NCBI RefSeq assembly: GCF_023065955.2
Contig: NW_026622886.1
Span: 16,068,001-16,132,000 of the forward strand
Reading direction: 5' to 3'
DNA from: Ursus arctos
Lineage: Eukaryota > Chordata > Mammalia > Carnivora > Ursidae
Length of the DNA stretch: 64,000 nt
Shown: in pieces, positions 31,150-42,429 of the stretch
Position numbering within the stretch: the first letter of the stretch is position 1
How the letters are laid out: each line of letters starts with the position of its first letter
Made by a program: the position numbers and the translations under genes
Notes under the pieces: generated by a model
Databases searched by the model: none
What the model was told of the DNA's origin: nothing
What the model saw: only the letters and a program-made list of their open reading frames with translations

Positions 31150-33180
31150 TTCATGGGAAGAAATGAGCCCAAAGGAGCGTGTGCCAATTACTGCACCTGT
31201 CAGTGTTCAACAACAGATAAAATTAATTCAGAAACCCAAACAGTCTGCAGAAAACCGAACACAATTATCTAAGAAATTAAGTTATACCGTCGCCATGACC
31301 TTTAATCAATCATCCAACCGTTAATGTTAATTTTGTGATCTAAAAATCATACTTCTATTTGCATTTTAATGGTTGCTAAATGAGTGTCATCAGGAAGAAA
31401 TAATGGCAGGGTGGCCTTTTGCATCAAATTCTTCCTTCCTAATGGTGATGCAGAAAACTAGGAAACGGGTGTTTGGAAAAGGTTTTGTTTCGCCTTCTAG
31501 CAGATGTATGGAGCTGCCCTTCTCAAATGAAAAAACAAGCAATTCCCCACAAATACCACCACCTGTTGTTATAAATAAATCCAAGCTGTAAAATGGAACG
31601 CAAGCTTAATGGCAAAATCATTACGGGCATCCTACCCCCCTCCTGCCAACCCTTCATTACTGCCTCGTAACCACTTGTTTCTCAGTCGTGTACCTTTTTA
31701 AGCTTCCGACTGGCCATCAGGCACCATCCCTAACCAAGAGAGATGGCCTGTGGATTTGTGGCTAAAAATAAAAAGTTACCAACCTCGGGGAGAATGATCA
31801 CACGTCCGTTTGCCCGGTTTAAATGGCTAGAAACTGGCTACATGCCACTCCATATTTAGGGTTTCCTTTAAATCTTAATCCAGACATCCAGTGGCGTATT
31901 TCACAGCTAATGAACCTAACCTTCAAGTAGGAGCATAAAATCCTAATTAAATCAGGGCATCGTGAGGTTATTGGCAGGCTGTTTATAATTTGGCAGAATC
32001 TTGCTTCTATGAGTTGTGATAGGAAAATTATAAAGCATTAGAACTGGGATGTTGTATAATTATCCTCTTATCTATCTCCAAACTCCTTTAGTTTGTTGTG
32101 GACCGTATCACTCCATCTCTAAATATTAATTATTTAGCAGACCCAGGATATTGTACTTATTAAAATATTGTGTTCCTCACCTAAAACTAAGCTTTTTCCC
32201 CTCCAGTCTCTTGGGAGAAGGTCTATATGAATTATTTCTTCTGATGAAAGAAGTCTCGAACTTATAAATTTGGAAGGAAAGCTTTAAAAATAAAGAGCTT
32301 CTGCGATTTTCTGAGTACAGGAAATTCAGATAGGGAAGGGAGGAGAAAATATTAAAGATGAATGCTAAGGTTTTTTTTTTTTTTCTTCCAAGGAAAGGTG
32401 GGGGGGGGGAGGGAGGGTTCCTGCAAAGATTGCAAAACTCCATTTCATAAAAGATTTATTAGCAATGACAGAGGGAGATTGCTGAGTGGAACCCTGATAA
32501 ATGCCTCGCCTTTTTTCACTGCCTTAAAATTATGGGTTCTGTCCATAAAGTACTGATTAATTCATATTCGCTCAATGACATACCCTCTTTTTCTCCCCCA
32601 AGCAAAGATTATAAGCGTTTTACTTCAACAAATAAAGAACTCTGAGTGGGATGCATACTAATTCATTTAGCTCTGGAACTCGCACTACAATTTACATAGC
32701 TAATCACAGCAAAGCAGGAAAGAATCTTTTCTCTTACTGTGACAAGACCTGCCTATCTTTCAGCATTTTCCTCCCTAAGGTATTATTAATCTCTAAACTT
32801 CACAAAATTGAAGACTTATCTTTACCCTTTAAAATGGAGTGGCATCATACGTAGCAACTCCCAAAGAGAGAAGTTTCTTTGCTTTTCCAAAAGACTGACT
32901 GTAGAGATTGGAGTCTTTTCTTGTTTAAAGACTCAAGATGAAGTAACTGGTGTCTGGTCTAAATTTCCAGAGGAAATTGGTTGGATTTTAAACACAGTAC
33001 TTATTTAGGAAAACTGGGTGGGTCAGGCCTAGAAAAACAGCAAAGTGCCTGGAGGGAAGAGAATAGATGTCAGGCAGGAGACGAAGAGCCAGCAGAAGCT
33101 GTTAGCTCGGGAGTTTTCCTGGGAGAAACACAAGACTCCTGCAAGGAGCCGGTCCGGACTTCCCCACTTCATAAGGTGGT
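31150..33180. promoter_or_regulatory. Two-kilobase repeat-free AT-rich block, candidate regulatory region
   Basis: No SINE, LINE, LTR or MIR is recognisable over about 2 kb, unlike the rest of the window. AT-rich with many homeodomain-type cores: 'caattactgc' (31187), 'gttaatgttaatttt' (31320-31334), 'cctaattaaatc' (31942), 'atattaattatttagc' (32123-32138). A perfect POU octamer complement, atttgcat, lies at 31357-31364. ORFs on both strands (for example 31373-31591 against 31390-31584) are mutually antisense and unconvincing. A (T)n-(G)n patch at 32370-32412 interrupts it. Confidence 0.4.
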
Positions 33181-33379
33181 CTGACAGATTGCTTTCATGC
33201 ACGTCTCAGAGTCAGCCAGGGCTTTCAATTTTAATGAATTTTTGAATTTTAAGAGCAATATGCTCCCATTTAAAATGTTGAAAAATACAGAAAAGGACTA
33301 GCAAAAGAATTATTTCCCAAGCCAGTGCTGTGCTAGACACGAATGAGTAAGGCATGTTCTGCAAAAGAATGTCCCTTAA

Positions 33380-33485
33380 TTCTGGTGGACTGTGACCTCC
33401 ATGAGGGTATGGATCGGGTCTGTCTTGTTCACGTGGCCCTGTGCTTGGCACGTGGTGGATGTTCACATCTGTCTATTGAGGGGAT
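33380..33485 (+). mobile_element. L2 3' end
   Basis: 'gtgacctccatgagggtatg', 'tctgtcttgttcacgtggcc' and 'gtgcttggcacgtggtggat' fit plus-orientation L2. Confidence 0.7.
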
Positions 33486-33597
33486 GAAGCTGTAAACAAA
33501 TAGGAAGTAACCGTGTATGTCGCCATTTGATTTTTGATCATTTTGATGGAGAGACCTGAAACTTTTGGTGTGAGTAGCTTTCTAGGCCTTTGAATAG

Positions 33598-33600
<3 letters not shown>

Positions 33601-33629
<29 letters not shown>

Positions 33630-33797
33630 AAAGATTTTATTTATTTGACAGAGAGAGCCAGCGAGAGGGGGAACACAAGCAGGGGGAGTGGGAGAGGAAG
33701 AAGCAGGCTCCCAGTGGAAGAGCCTGATGTGGGGCTCGATCCCAGAACGCCGGGATCACGAAGGCAGATGCTTAACGACTGAGCCACCCAGGCGCCC
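33601..33797 (-). mobile_element. SINEC with internal deletion
   Basis: Begins with a ttttc/poly-T tract, 'gattttatttatttgacaga', 'gccagcgagaggggg', head complement 'ccacccaggcgcccc'. TSD cctttgaatagttt at 33587-33600 and 33798-33811. 'gatcacgaaggcagatg' lacks the usual ~10 bp 'ccctgagccg'. Confidence 0.96.
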
Positions 33798-33904
33798 CCT
33801 TTGAATAGTTTCTAAGTAGTTTTGTTAAAGAGCTCATTTCAATAGGTAGAGAATGGCCAGACTTCCAGTTGCAGTGGAGAGGGGCGGGTACTATTTTCCA
33901 TCAA

Positions 33905-34147
33905 AAATAAGTGAATTTTTGTGAATGCTTCTATATGCCAGCTACAGAACTAAGCCTAATATATTTCTTTCAATACTTACAACAGCTCTGGGAGGTATGC
34001 ATTTTTCTTCTGTTTTAAGTTTGGCTCCAGAAGGATGAATGATTGCTCAGGACAGTATAGCTAGTAAGTGGTGGACCTGGGGTGATTCGAACTCTTCCTT
34101 TATTAAACCCCGGCACTGTGTTCATAACCACTGTGCTTTACTGCCTG
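33905..34147 (-). repeat. MIR, long copy
   Basis: 'tgtgaatgcttctatatgcc', 'cttacaacagctctgggagg', 'gtatagctagtaagtggtgg', 'tcataaccactgtgctttac' and 'tgcc' cover most of a MIR in minus orientation. Confidence 0.75.
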
Positions 34148-34324
34148 GTGTCTGGGTAAGCCAGACAGCACCCAAATACAGGAGAACATCGAAGGCTGGC
34201 ACATAAGAACGTTTAGGAGATCCACCACAAGGAGCCACGTTTTTGATCCAGAGGCTATTGAAGACCCAAGATCTGGAAGATACTTTGGCTTGGGACTCAC
34301 ACAGCTTTGAAGATGCTGAGTTCT

Positions 34325-34505
34325 TTTTTTCTTTTTAAAAATTTTTTATTTATTCATTTGAGAGAGAGAGCACAAAGGGAGAGTGAGAGGGAGAAGCAGA
34401 CTCCCCGGTGAGTAGAGAGTCCCATGCAGCGCTGGACCTCAGGACCCTGAGATCATGACCTAGCTGAAGGCAGACGCCCAACTGACTGAGCCACCCAGAT
34501 GCCCC
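34325..34505 (-). mobile_element. SINEC
   Basis: 'tttttatttattcatttgag', 'agcagactccccggtgagta', head complement 'gagccacccagatgcccc'. TSDs gaagatgctgagttct (34309-34324) and gaagattctgagttct (34506-34521). Confidence 0.95.
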
Positions 34506-34521
34506 GAAGATTCTGAGTTCT

Positions 34522-34930
34522 GATCAAGTTGGCAATGAGCATTGGGAGAGCCAAGGATCAGCAGTCAGGGAACTGATGTCTGGCACTGAGGGACAGGAAA
34601 CATAGTCATTAAGGCTGGCACATAGGACTCCGTATTCAGCTATTGGGAAGGTTCAGGCTTCACGGTTGGAAACTTGAGATGCAAGAGGGGGAGCTCAGCC
34701 GCTGATGGAAACAGAATGAATCATGACTGACTCCATAAGGCACCTTGTTGACAGAGAGGTCATGCTATTTGGATTATCTGGGGACAAAATTAGTACCAGT
34801 GCCTGGAATAGAAGCAAGAGGGAATCAAATTAATTCAGTTACCTGGGTTGGAAGGTGTGACTCAGTGAGAGGCAGACTATCCCATGTTTGTCTGGCTTCA
34901 GGAAATAGTCACACCTAATATAGGAGACTC
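34522..34930. other. Unassigned noncoding sequence
   Basis: No repeat family. 'aaggctggcacata' at 34611-34624 also occurs at about 34192-34205. Confidence 0.45.
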
Positions 34931-34942
34931 AGATTCATTTTT

Positions 34943-35142
34943 CAAGATTTTATTTATTTATATGAGAGAGAGAGGGAGAGCGAGCATGAGAGAGAGAGAA
35001 AGAGAGAGAGAGCACAGAGGGAGAGGGAGAAGCTGACTCCCTGCTGAGCAGAGAGCCCGATGAGGGACTTGATTCTAGGACCCTGAAATCATGACCAGAG
35101 CTGAAGGCAGACACGTAATGGACTGAGCCACCCAGGTACCCT
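34943..35142 (-). mobile_element. SINEC
   Basis: 'aagattttatttatttatat', long GA run (34963-35010), head complement 'gagccacccaggtaccct'. TSDs agattcattttt (34931-34942) and aggttcattttt (35143-35154). Confidence 0.94.
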
Positions 35143-35199
35143 AGGTTCATTTTTGCTAAAATTAATTGTTATGTTGCATATTTTGAGTTTTTCCTTTAA

Positions 35200-35450
35200 T
35201 AATAATGAGTGCTAGTAGTTAATGGACCTCTAGTATGTGTCAGGAGCAGTACCCAGCACTTCACTGGCATCTCATTTAATCCTCACAACAATTCTGGGTG
35301 GTAAGCACTGTAATCATCACCTTCACTTTACAAACAAATGAAATGAAGTCTGGGAAGGATTTAGTAATTTGTATAAGGTCACAGGTCTAGGCAGTGTGGA
35401 GCGGGGCCGGATGTACCAGAATGGCTGGCAAATCATTAGACCACAACCAT
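35200..35450 (-). repeat. MIR, long copy
   Basis: 'gtatgtgtcaggagcagtac', 'catctcatttaatcctcaca', 'acaattctgggtggtaagca' and 'gtataaggtcacaggtctag' are minus-orientation MIR. Confidence 0.8.
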
Positions 35451-36400
35451 TTCTTATTGTAGTGGGTAAGTAGTCATTACAAGCTTCTCTGAGTGTCTGT
35501 ACACCCAGGAGCCCCCCTGCCAGACTGCCCCATGGTCAACCAACTAAAGAAGGGCTAATACAGCAGGAGGTCCCTGGGGTTGTGTCTGTCCTCATTGGGT
35601 GGCCCCTTTGGTGTATGAGGTGTATGTATAATATCATCCTTGGGTGGAGGTAGTTTTCATGGCATTCAGCCCACCTGGTGGGCCAGGGTTCAGTAAACAT
35701 AAGCATTCTATAAGAGAATGTGTGAATCACCTTGACTGTTCAGATGCAGAAGCTGTTCCTGGGGTTCTTTCACCAACAGTTGTTCCAGGGAGGGGCTGAT
35801 TAGTCTTTCCTGTCATTAACCCAACTTCTTTTCTCAGCTTTTTGGATTTTGTCCTTTGCAAATATGTTAATCCCCTTAAAACCCAATTATATTTCCTGCC
35901 ATTGCTTTCGTTGGGGCAGCTGGTGAAATCATGGAGGGCAGGTGATGGACTCCAAGAACATTGAGGTATTTCAGCACAGTTTAATGAAAAGAGCTGGTAT
36001 CTAAAGGTACCTGACTTGAGTATGAGTCTTGTTTCCTCTGTGTGACCCTGTGTAGGCTAAATGAGGGTAATTCTATCCATCCCTTCTAGATTCTTACCAT
36101 TTGTTTAAACATTTTCACGAGAGAAAGACATACATTAATATCACAGTGGAGATAGTCTACTGTATAGTGTATTTGTCTGGTCCTTGAGAGGATTGGAACA
36201 TTGGCAGAGCAGGTTATTAATAGTTTCCAGGGTAGAGTGTGCACCAAATGCTGCACTCTTCTCTGCTTCCCAGGCGCAGACATGGGTTTTCTGTCTTATT
36301 TGTTGTGATGGGTTTGTTTATTGAGCTCTTCTTTTAGAACTGTCTAGAACTTTTCCAATTTAAGTGATTCTGAAATGACATTTCCAAAACTAGCCTAAGA
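35451..36400. other. Unassigned noncoding sequence
   Basis: No gene or repeat family recognised. Confidence 0.45.
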
Positions 36401-36790
36401 CTTTTCTCTGCTCTCCCTAGCCTCACCTCACATCCTCATGAAAGCACACCCAGGCTTCATTACATTTACCAAGATAGACTCAAGTAAATCCTGCTGTAGA
36501 TAAACAGCCCATAAAAATTAACCATGGGTGAGCAGACTGCCTCTAAATGCACTCTTTAAAGGGCATGCTCTTTAAGGAGAGAAACCAACCAGGGAATGGA
36601 TTTGGAGATAATTTGTGTGTTGCAGGTGTGGCCTGATAAGGCACGAAAAAGCTCAACGTTATGCTTGTTGAAATGCAGTATGCCCATCATCAGTGTAGCC
36701 TACGTAAGCAAAGTCATTTATTAGAGCAAGATAAATAGCTCATTATTTGTCAAGAGTAAAAAGGCATGTGTACAAAAGTAGTACAGTAAC
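36400..36790. promoter_or_regulatory. Repeat-free block, weak candidate regulatory element
   Basis: No repeat recognised. 'ctctttaaagggcatgctct' (36550-36569) and its tandem 'ctctttaagg' give two nearby copies of the same word. The call rests on texture only. Confidence 0.25.
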
Positions 36791-36799
36791 ATTTGCCAT

Positions 36800-36954
36800 T
36801 GCAAGTACTTGTTATTTACGTTATTCCTTTATTAGTCCTCAAAGCTACCCTGTGTGAGAGGTATTGCCGGTCCTCTTTTACAAACAAGGAAATTAACCCC
36901 CCACAGGGGTTTACTAATTTATCTCCATTTGCATAGCTGGGAGTTGGAGTGGAG
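36800..36954 (-). repeat. MIR fragment
   Basis: 'ttattagtcctcaaagctac', 'cctgtgtgagaggtattgcc', 'cttttacaaacaaggaaatt' and 'tttgcatagctgggagttgg' fit minus MIR. Confidence 0.72.
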
Positions 36955-37125
36955 ACACTTAGCAATGTTTGGAGCCATTTCTGTTGCAACTAGGGGGAAA
37001 TCTACTAGAACCTAGGAGGTAGAGGCCAGGGATGCTGCTAAATAGCCCGCAAGGCACAGGACATCTCCCTGCATCAAGCGATTACGTGGCACAGAATGTC
37101 GATAGTGCTCAGTTGGAGAAACCCT
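36955..37125 (+). mobile_element. MER20-like hAT-Charlie fossil
   Basis: 'acttagcaatgtttggagcc', 'ggtagaggccagggatgctg', 'ctaaatagcccgcaaggcac', 'aggacatctccctgcatcaa' and 'gttggagaaaccctgag' follow the MER20 consensus (from memory). Confidence 0.8.
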
Positions 37126-37198
37126 GAGTTGAAGGGAGTGGCAATGAACCCAGGTTCTTTTGGTTCTTAATTCCGATGCTTATTTCTCTACTAGTTTT

Positions 37199-37413
37199 AA
37201 TTTATTTATTTATTTTATTATTTTTTGAAAAGATTTTATTTATTTGACAGAGAGAGAGACAGCCAGCGAGAGAGGGAACACAAGCAGGGGGAGTGGGAGA
37301 GGAAGAAGCAGGCTCCCAGCGGAGGAGCCCGATGCAGGGCTCGATCCCAGGACTCCGGGATCACGCCCTGAGCTGAAGGCAGACGCTTAACGACTGAGCC
37401 ACCCAGGTGCCCC
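37199..37413 (-). mobile_element. SINEC, young subfamily
   Basis: T/A-rich tail, 'gagacagccagcgagagagg', 'cagggctcgatcccaggact', head complement 'ccacccaggtgcccc'. TSD ctctactagtttt (37186-37198, 37415-37428). Confidence 0.95.
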
Positions 37414-37799
37414 CTCTCTACTAGTTTTTAAAGATAACGGTGTAGTAGAACTATCATCGATCCTAAGCTCCTCCCAGCTGATGTTGCTCTGGTACGTGCT
37501 GGTTTCAGCTGGCATTATTGTGATTGGTCATTGTATCCATTCTGATGGGTTCATGAAGAGCAAGTTGTTCACGGTGTGAGTACCGGCTCAGGGGGTCACA
37601 TGACCCCATTGGTCAGTGTCTAATCTGTAGGTGGTAGAGGGAGAACGGCCTTATCACAGAACAAAGAGGATACATTCAGGAGAAAAATGAACTGGGGATT
37701 TTTAAGAAAGGGCTCTCCTTTGGCCTACCCACATAAATAATAATAATGCCTTATCCTGTGTTTTTAGTACTTTATATTCAGAGCACTTTCATATTCCTT

Positions 37800-38930
37800 C
37801 AACACATATTTATTGAGGAGAAAATAAATAGTTCTTTTTTTTTTTAAAAGATTTTATTTATTTGATAGAGAAAGACACAGCGAGAGAGGGAACACAAGCA
37901 GGGGGAGTGGGAGAGGGAGAAGCAGGCTTCCCGCTGAGCAGGGAGCCCGATGCGGGGCTGGATTGCAGGACCCTGGGATCATGACCTGAGCCGAAGGCAG
38001 ACACTTAACGACTGAGCCACCCAGGCGCCCCAAAAATAAATAGTTCTGAGCAGACAGTAGTGACTGAAACACAGACTCTTGGCCTCTTGGAGCTTAGGTA
38101 TGAGGGACAAGTGATACAGACAATAAGGAAACAAGGAAGCAGGTAATATGCCAGAGAAAGATAAGCGCTGTAGGAAAAAATAAAGCAGAGTAAGCATAAT
38201 GGGGGGTAGGTGTGGTGCCATTTCATATGGGTGGGCGGGGAAGGTCTAAAAGGTAAGGTGGTATTTTTTGCAGATCCATGAAGGAGGGAAGAGAGTGAAT
38301 CATGTGGATAGCAGGAACAGGAGAGTTTCAGTCAGAGAGAACATCAAATGCCCTGGGATTTATATGTGCTTGACAAGTTCAAGGAATAGCAAGCAGGCCA
38401 GTGTGGCCAGAACTGAGTGAGTGAAGTGGGGAGCTACAGGAGACGGGGTCTCTGAGGTAGCAGCTGGGAGACGTCGTAAGCCACTGAAGGACTTTGGGTT
38501 TTACTCTGATTGAGATGGGGAGCCACTGAAGAGTTTTGAACAGAGAGGTGACATGATCAGAGAGAATTTTAAAAGATCAGTTTGGCTGTTGTGTTGTGAC
38601 TAAACTAGAGGGGCCAAGGGTTAAAGCCAGGAAACCAGTTCCAAGGCTGTTAGCATAATCCAGAAAAGGAACAATAATGGTTGGCAGCAGAGATGTCACG
38701 TTGTTGGTGGTGGTGAAGTCAGTCTGATTCTGGGTATCTTTTGAAGGCTGAGCCAACAGGATTTGCATCATATGTTGGGTATGAGAGAAAGGGAGGGAGA
38801 TGGCTTCAAGGATTTTGGCATCAGAAATGCTGGGGAACCTATAGGAGAAGTAGATTTGAGGTGAAAAATCAGGAGTTCTTGTTTGAACATGATAAATGTG
38901 TTTACTAGACATCAGAGTGGAGACAAAGAG
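37800..38930 (-). mobile_element. Long L2 copy, split by a SINE
   Basis: 'caacacatatttattgagga', 'gaatagcaagcaggccagtg', 'ggagccactgaagagttttg', 'aggtgacatgatcagagaga' and 'ctgttagcataatccagaaa' follow the reverse complement of the L2 3' region over about 0.9 kb. The minus ORF 38577-38912 is a remnant of its degraded ORF, retaining L2-like 'LDYANSL', but is not functional. Confidence 0.85.
37836..38032 (-). mobile_element. SINEC nested in L2
   Basis: Poly-T, 'aagacacagcgagagaggga', 'ccgctgagcagggagcccga', head complement 'gagccacccaggcgcccc'. TSD aaaataaatagttct at 37821-37835 and 38033-38047, perfect. Confidence 0.96.
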
Positions 38931-39419
38931 TTAGGTCTTACCATTTAGCATATAACATATCCAATGTTATATCATAGTTCTCTTTGACCAAATGCCAGTG
39001 TTTAATTCACAGACCTGTAGCTAGCTATCTGATTCTAAGACCAATGTCCTTCTACTGTTGGAGGGTTCTAGATTTAAATTAGCATAAAGAAAGGAATCTC
39101 TAATAGCATCAGTTCCTAAAAACCGTCTTTAAACTGTGCTTTTTTATGATCGTCCCAAAAAAGCAAGGGACAGTCAGTTACATTTGGATAGAGACAGAGC
39201 ACATCAAAATAAATTGACCTCCTGGTTTGGCCCTTAGAATTATTATCAAAGTCATGAAAAAAGCAGTGCAAAGAAGCCCAAATAACTCAGATTCTGCCTA
39301 CTTCAAACATCACTTCTTTTTAAAGCTTTCCTTTTTCTTTATTTACCTATAGAGTTAGTAAAAAATGAAATCTTACTCCATATACTTGTTTGGTTTATTT
39401 TTGGCCAACCCTAATATTT
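38931..39419. other. Unassigned noncoding sequence
   Basis: No gene or repeat family recognised. Confidence 0.45.
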
Positions 39420-39900
39420 TCCCCTAAGTTTTTATATAAAAAATCTCAAACAGGCAGAATTGTTCAATAAACATCCATGTATCTACCCCCTAGCTTCTGC
39501 AATTAATATTTCCCTACATTTGCTTTTAAAAAATGTCTTTCTAGGGGTGCCTAGGTGGCTCAGTCAGTTAAGCATCTGCCTTCGGCTCAGGTCATGATCT
39601 CAGGGCCCTGGGATTGAGCCCCGCGTTGGGTCGAGCTCCTTGCTCAGCTTAGGGCCTGCTTCTCCCTCTCCCTCTCCCTCTGCTGCTCCCCCTGCTTGTT
39701 CTGTCTCTCTTTCTGACAAATAAATAAATAAATAAATAAATAAATAAAATCTTTAAAACGTATCTTTCTATTCATCCCTCCATCCATCCCTCAGTCCATC
39801 TTATTTTTTTGATGCCTCCCAGGGTAAGTTGCAACCATCACTACCCTTCACCCCTAAAGACTTCCACATGCATATCATTCACCAGGTTCCATATTAAACC
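39420..39900 (-). mobile_element. Ancient L1M 3' region, split by a SINE
   Basis: 'aaaatctcaaacaggcagaa', 'tctaccccctagcttctgca' and 'ctacatttgcttt', then after the SINE 'agggtaagttgcaaccatca' and 'cccttcacccctaaagactt', match an old L1 3' region in minus orientation. The stretch 39900-40150 may continue it but is too diverged. Confidence 0.7.
39544..39756 (+). mobile_element. SINEC nested in L1M
   Basis: Head 'ggggtgcctaggtggctcag', a long (aaat)n tail. TSDs aaaatgtctttcta (39530-39543) and aaaacgtatctttcta (about 39755-39770). Confidence 0.94.
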
Positions 39901-40149
39901 CTTGAGTCTTCCCCTCTGTGGGTCATTTGGTTTTCAGTGGTTCTCTTAAACAGCATGTACTTGATTTTTGGAGAGGAGCTTATAACCCCATCACATTGAT
40001 TGTGATCAGGGGATGCCAGTTCTTACTTCTGGCTCCTTATTCTATGTCTTTCTTTGTGTGTGCCTTCTTGACATTTTCCTTTTTATTCTTTCATAAACTT
40101 TAGTCGTTTATTCAAGTTTTCTTTGGTCTTTTTCCTCCAGGGAACACAT

Positions 40150-40915
40150 TGTATTTTTTTTCCCAATGAGTAGTTACCTTTAAAATTAAAATAAATGTTG
40201 AGTATAAGTTTTTCTATTCACATCAAGATTAAAACAGCATTTATATTGCTTCTTTTGTTGTGAGATGAGATCACTGAAGCTCCTTTGCTTTCCTTGGCAG
40301 CTGAACCATTTCAAAGTTTTGGCCCAAAAAAACACAGACTCAGAGCATATCAGGTTCTCATTTTGCAAGAGGGGAAATTGAGGCCCAGAGGGGGAAAAGA
40401 CTTTCTCCTGAAAAGCCCCCAACCGAATGGAAGAAGCAGGGAACTAGTGGGAACACAGGGCATCTAGTGCACCTCCACTTTGAGCTCAGACAACACTCAA
40501 ACAATTCTTGACAACTCCAGACAGATGAGAAAATACACTAGTTTTAGAAGATTAAGGAAAATGGATTTCTCAATTCACTGCAGAAGTTTAAATGCCTTGC
40601 AGGAAATACTTCCATCTCTGCGATAAAAAAATTTTAGCCTACGTTCTATTAATCTTTATGTCCACAGTGGAAAAGCCTTTTGCTTAATAATATCCCCTCA
40701 AATATTTGAAGACTATTCTTAAGTCTCCCCATAGACTCCTTTTCTCAAGAATAAATAATCCAAATTCTTTTAAACTTTTCTCATAAAGTCTTCTTTCCAT
40801 TCTTTTATTAATCTTTCTAACTTTCCATGAGCTTTCTTCAAATTTTCTGTCTTGCTTCTGAATTGTGAAGCGAGGAAAGGACAAAGTACTGTGGTACTGA
40901 TTCTTGAATTTATGC
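40150..40915. other. Unassigned; MIR trace at 40350-40410
   Basis: 'ttctcattttgcaagagggg' and 'aaattgaggcccagaggggg' are a short minus MIR. No gene otherwise. Confidence 0.5.
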
Positions 40916-40919
40916 CAAA

Positions 40920-41275
40920 CTGGGAGTTCCTTGAGGGCAGGGGCCATTTCTTCTTCAACTTTGTACCCCTAGATTAGGGGTCAGCAAACCTTTTTTTCTG
41001 TAAAGGGCCTGAAAGAAAGTTTTTTATGCTTTGTAGGCCAAGAGGCAATGTGCTCTAGTTTTTGAACAGTTGTTCTCTCTGAAGGGCTAATACTCTTTTT
41101 TTATGTTTTACTTTATGGAAATGTGAAAATCATTCTTCAGTGAAGGGCCATGCAAAAACAGGTGGATTTGGCCCATAGGTGCTAGTTGGTTGACTCCCGC
41201 TCTAGTCCTGGCACAACGCATGGTGCATAGTAGGCGGTCAGTAAATTTTGTTGAATAAAAGAATGCATGAATTTA
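40920..41275 (+). mobile_element. L2 3' end, split by a hAT transposon
   Basis: 'ttccttgagggcaggggcca' and 'actttgtacccctaga' then, past the insert, 'ctggcacaacgcatggtgca' and 'tagtaggcggtcagtaaatt' rejoin into the L2 3' terminus. Confidence 0.8.
40975..41200 (+). mobile_element. hAT-type transposon fossil (MER3-like)
   Basis: Terminal repeats 'taggggtcagcaaacc' and 'agttggttgactcccgc' (degraded 'caggggtcggcaaact' pair), with 'tctgtaaagggcctgaaaga' and 'atttggcccataggtgctag'. It sits inside L2 with rough 8-bp duplications (ccctagat / ctctagtc). Name from memory. Confidence 0.75.
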
Positions 41276-42425
41276 TGAAGATTATTTCCTAGTATCTGTC
41301 TTCTGTATTCTTGCTTAACACTTCTATTATGTTGCTGGCTCAATGAGCTTGTCCAGTAAGACCTTCAGATCTTCCTCTGCCGTACACACCCATGGCTGGC
41401 ATTTTCATGCTGTTTGTATTTGGGCAGTTTAATTGTTCCTCCCTTCATCTGGGATTTGGTAGGGACCCTCTATTAACCTTCATTTGCTGGTGGCCTTGGA
41501 TCTCCCTTTTAATTTAGTGAGGCCGTTTTTGAACTTCCGTTTTCCCAGTGTGTTCAGCTGCTGCCCTACTTACAAATTGAGTATGAACTTAACAAGCAGC
41601 CCCAGGCAATTGAACAAACCAAAATGCTGGACCCATTCAACCACCTCAACCAAGGCGCCAAGCTTGGTTTCCATTCTTATGACTCCTACCTGGAGTTGGG
41701 CGGTTCATGGCTACTTATTGTCCTGGAATAGATTGGAAGGGATCAGACAGGCTCACAGAGAAGGCTGTCACTAATGGCAAAAGCAAAAAACCTTTCCTTT
41801 CTTCCTCCTTAGCTTTTGGGCCTGTAGAGAACACTTGTCACAGCCTGAGGGGGTGTGGAGTTCTGTGTTAGTTAGAAGCATTGCCATTCTGAGCTGAATT
41901 GGGATGAAGCAGTCCTGAGCAGCCCAAATCCATAGGATCAGGGGGGTCGAGCTGCTTACAGAATGCCTGGAGGCTGACGTCTGGGACTGAGCCCGTCAGT
42001 GCTGTCACCCTCTCTTTCCCACTCCCAGTTTCTGAGGAGTTGATTCCTGGGTTCACAGATGCATTTTTGACCGAAGCCCCCTATTTCTCTGCAGTGATCT
42101 TCTGGGGATACTCGCTGTCGCTTTTGACCAGGGTCCAATGGACCCATCTCTAAACTGCTGGTGGGTCAGCAGGGAGCCACACCTCTTCAGTCCTCGGCAT
42201 CCTGCCTTGGGACACAGATGTGAGATCAAGGCTGATGGAAAACATGGGAAGGGAGTGCTCCTTTTTCTCCAAGCTCCAAGCTGTAGGTGGCTACAACTTC
42301 CAATCCAAGGGAACTGGGAAAAGCTTTACCTTGTTTCCCTAGGGGTGATATGTGTTGCCCATTGTCCATTTTATTCAGTCCTTTCTTCACCTCCACTCTC
42401 TCCTCCGCTCCGTGTTGCTGAAATT
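41276..42425. other. Unassigned noncoding sequence
   Basis: No gene or repeat family recognised. Short overlapping ORFs on both strands (41484-42446) match nothing I know. Confidence 0.45.
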
Positions 42426-42429
42426 GCCG

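Noticed and set aside
34943..35142. Regularly spaced GA-rich repeats as a possible CRISPR or minisatellite
   Set aside because: GA runs belong to individual SINEC bodies; no repeat-spacer pattern, and the genome is mammalian.
36931..36938. Octamer atttgcat here and near 38762
   Set aside because: An 8-mer is expected about twice in 64 kb on both strands, and these copies lie in MIR and L2, so they are not evidence of regulation.
38577..38912. 111-codon minus-strand frame
   Set aside because: Remnant of the decayed L2 ORF region, not an independent gene.
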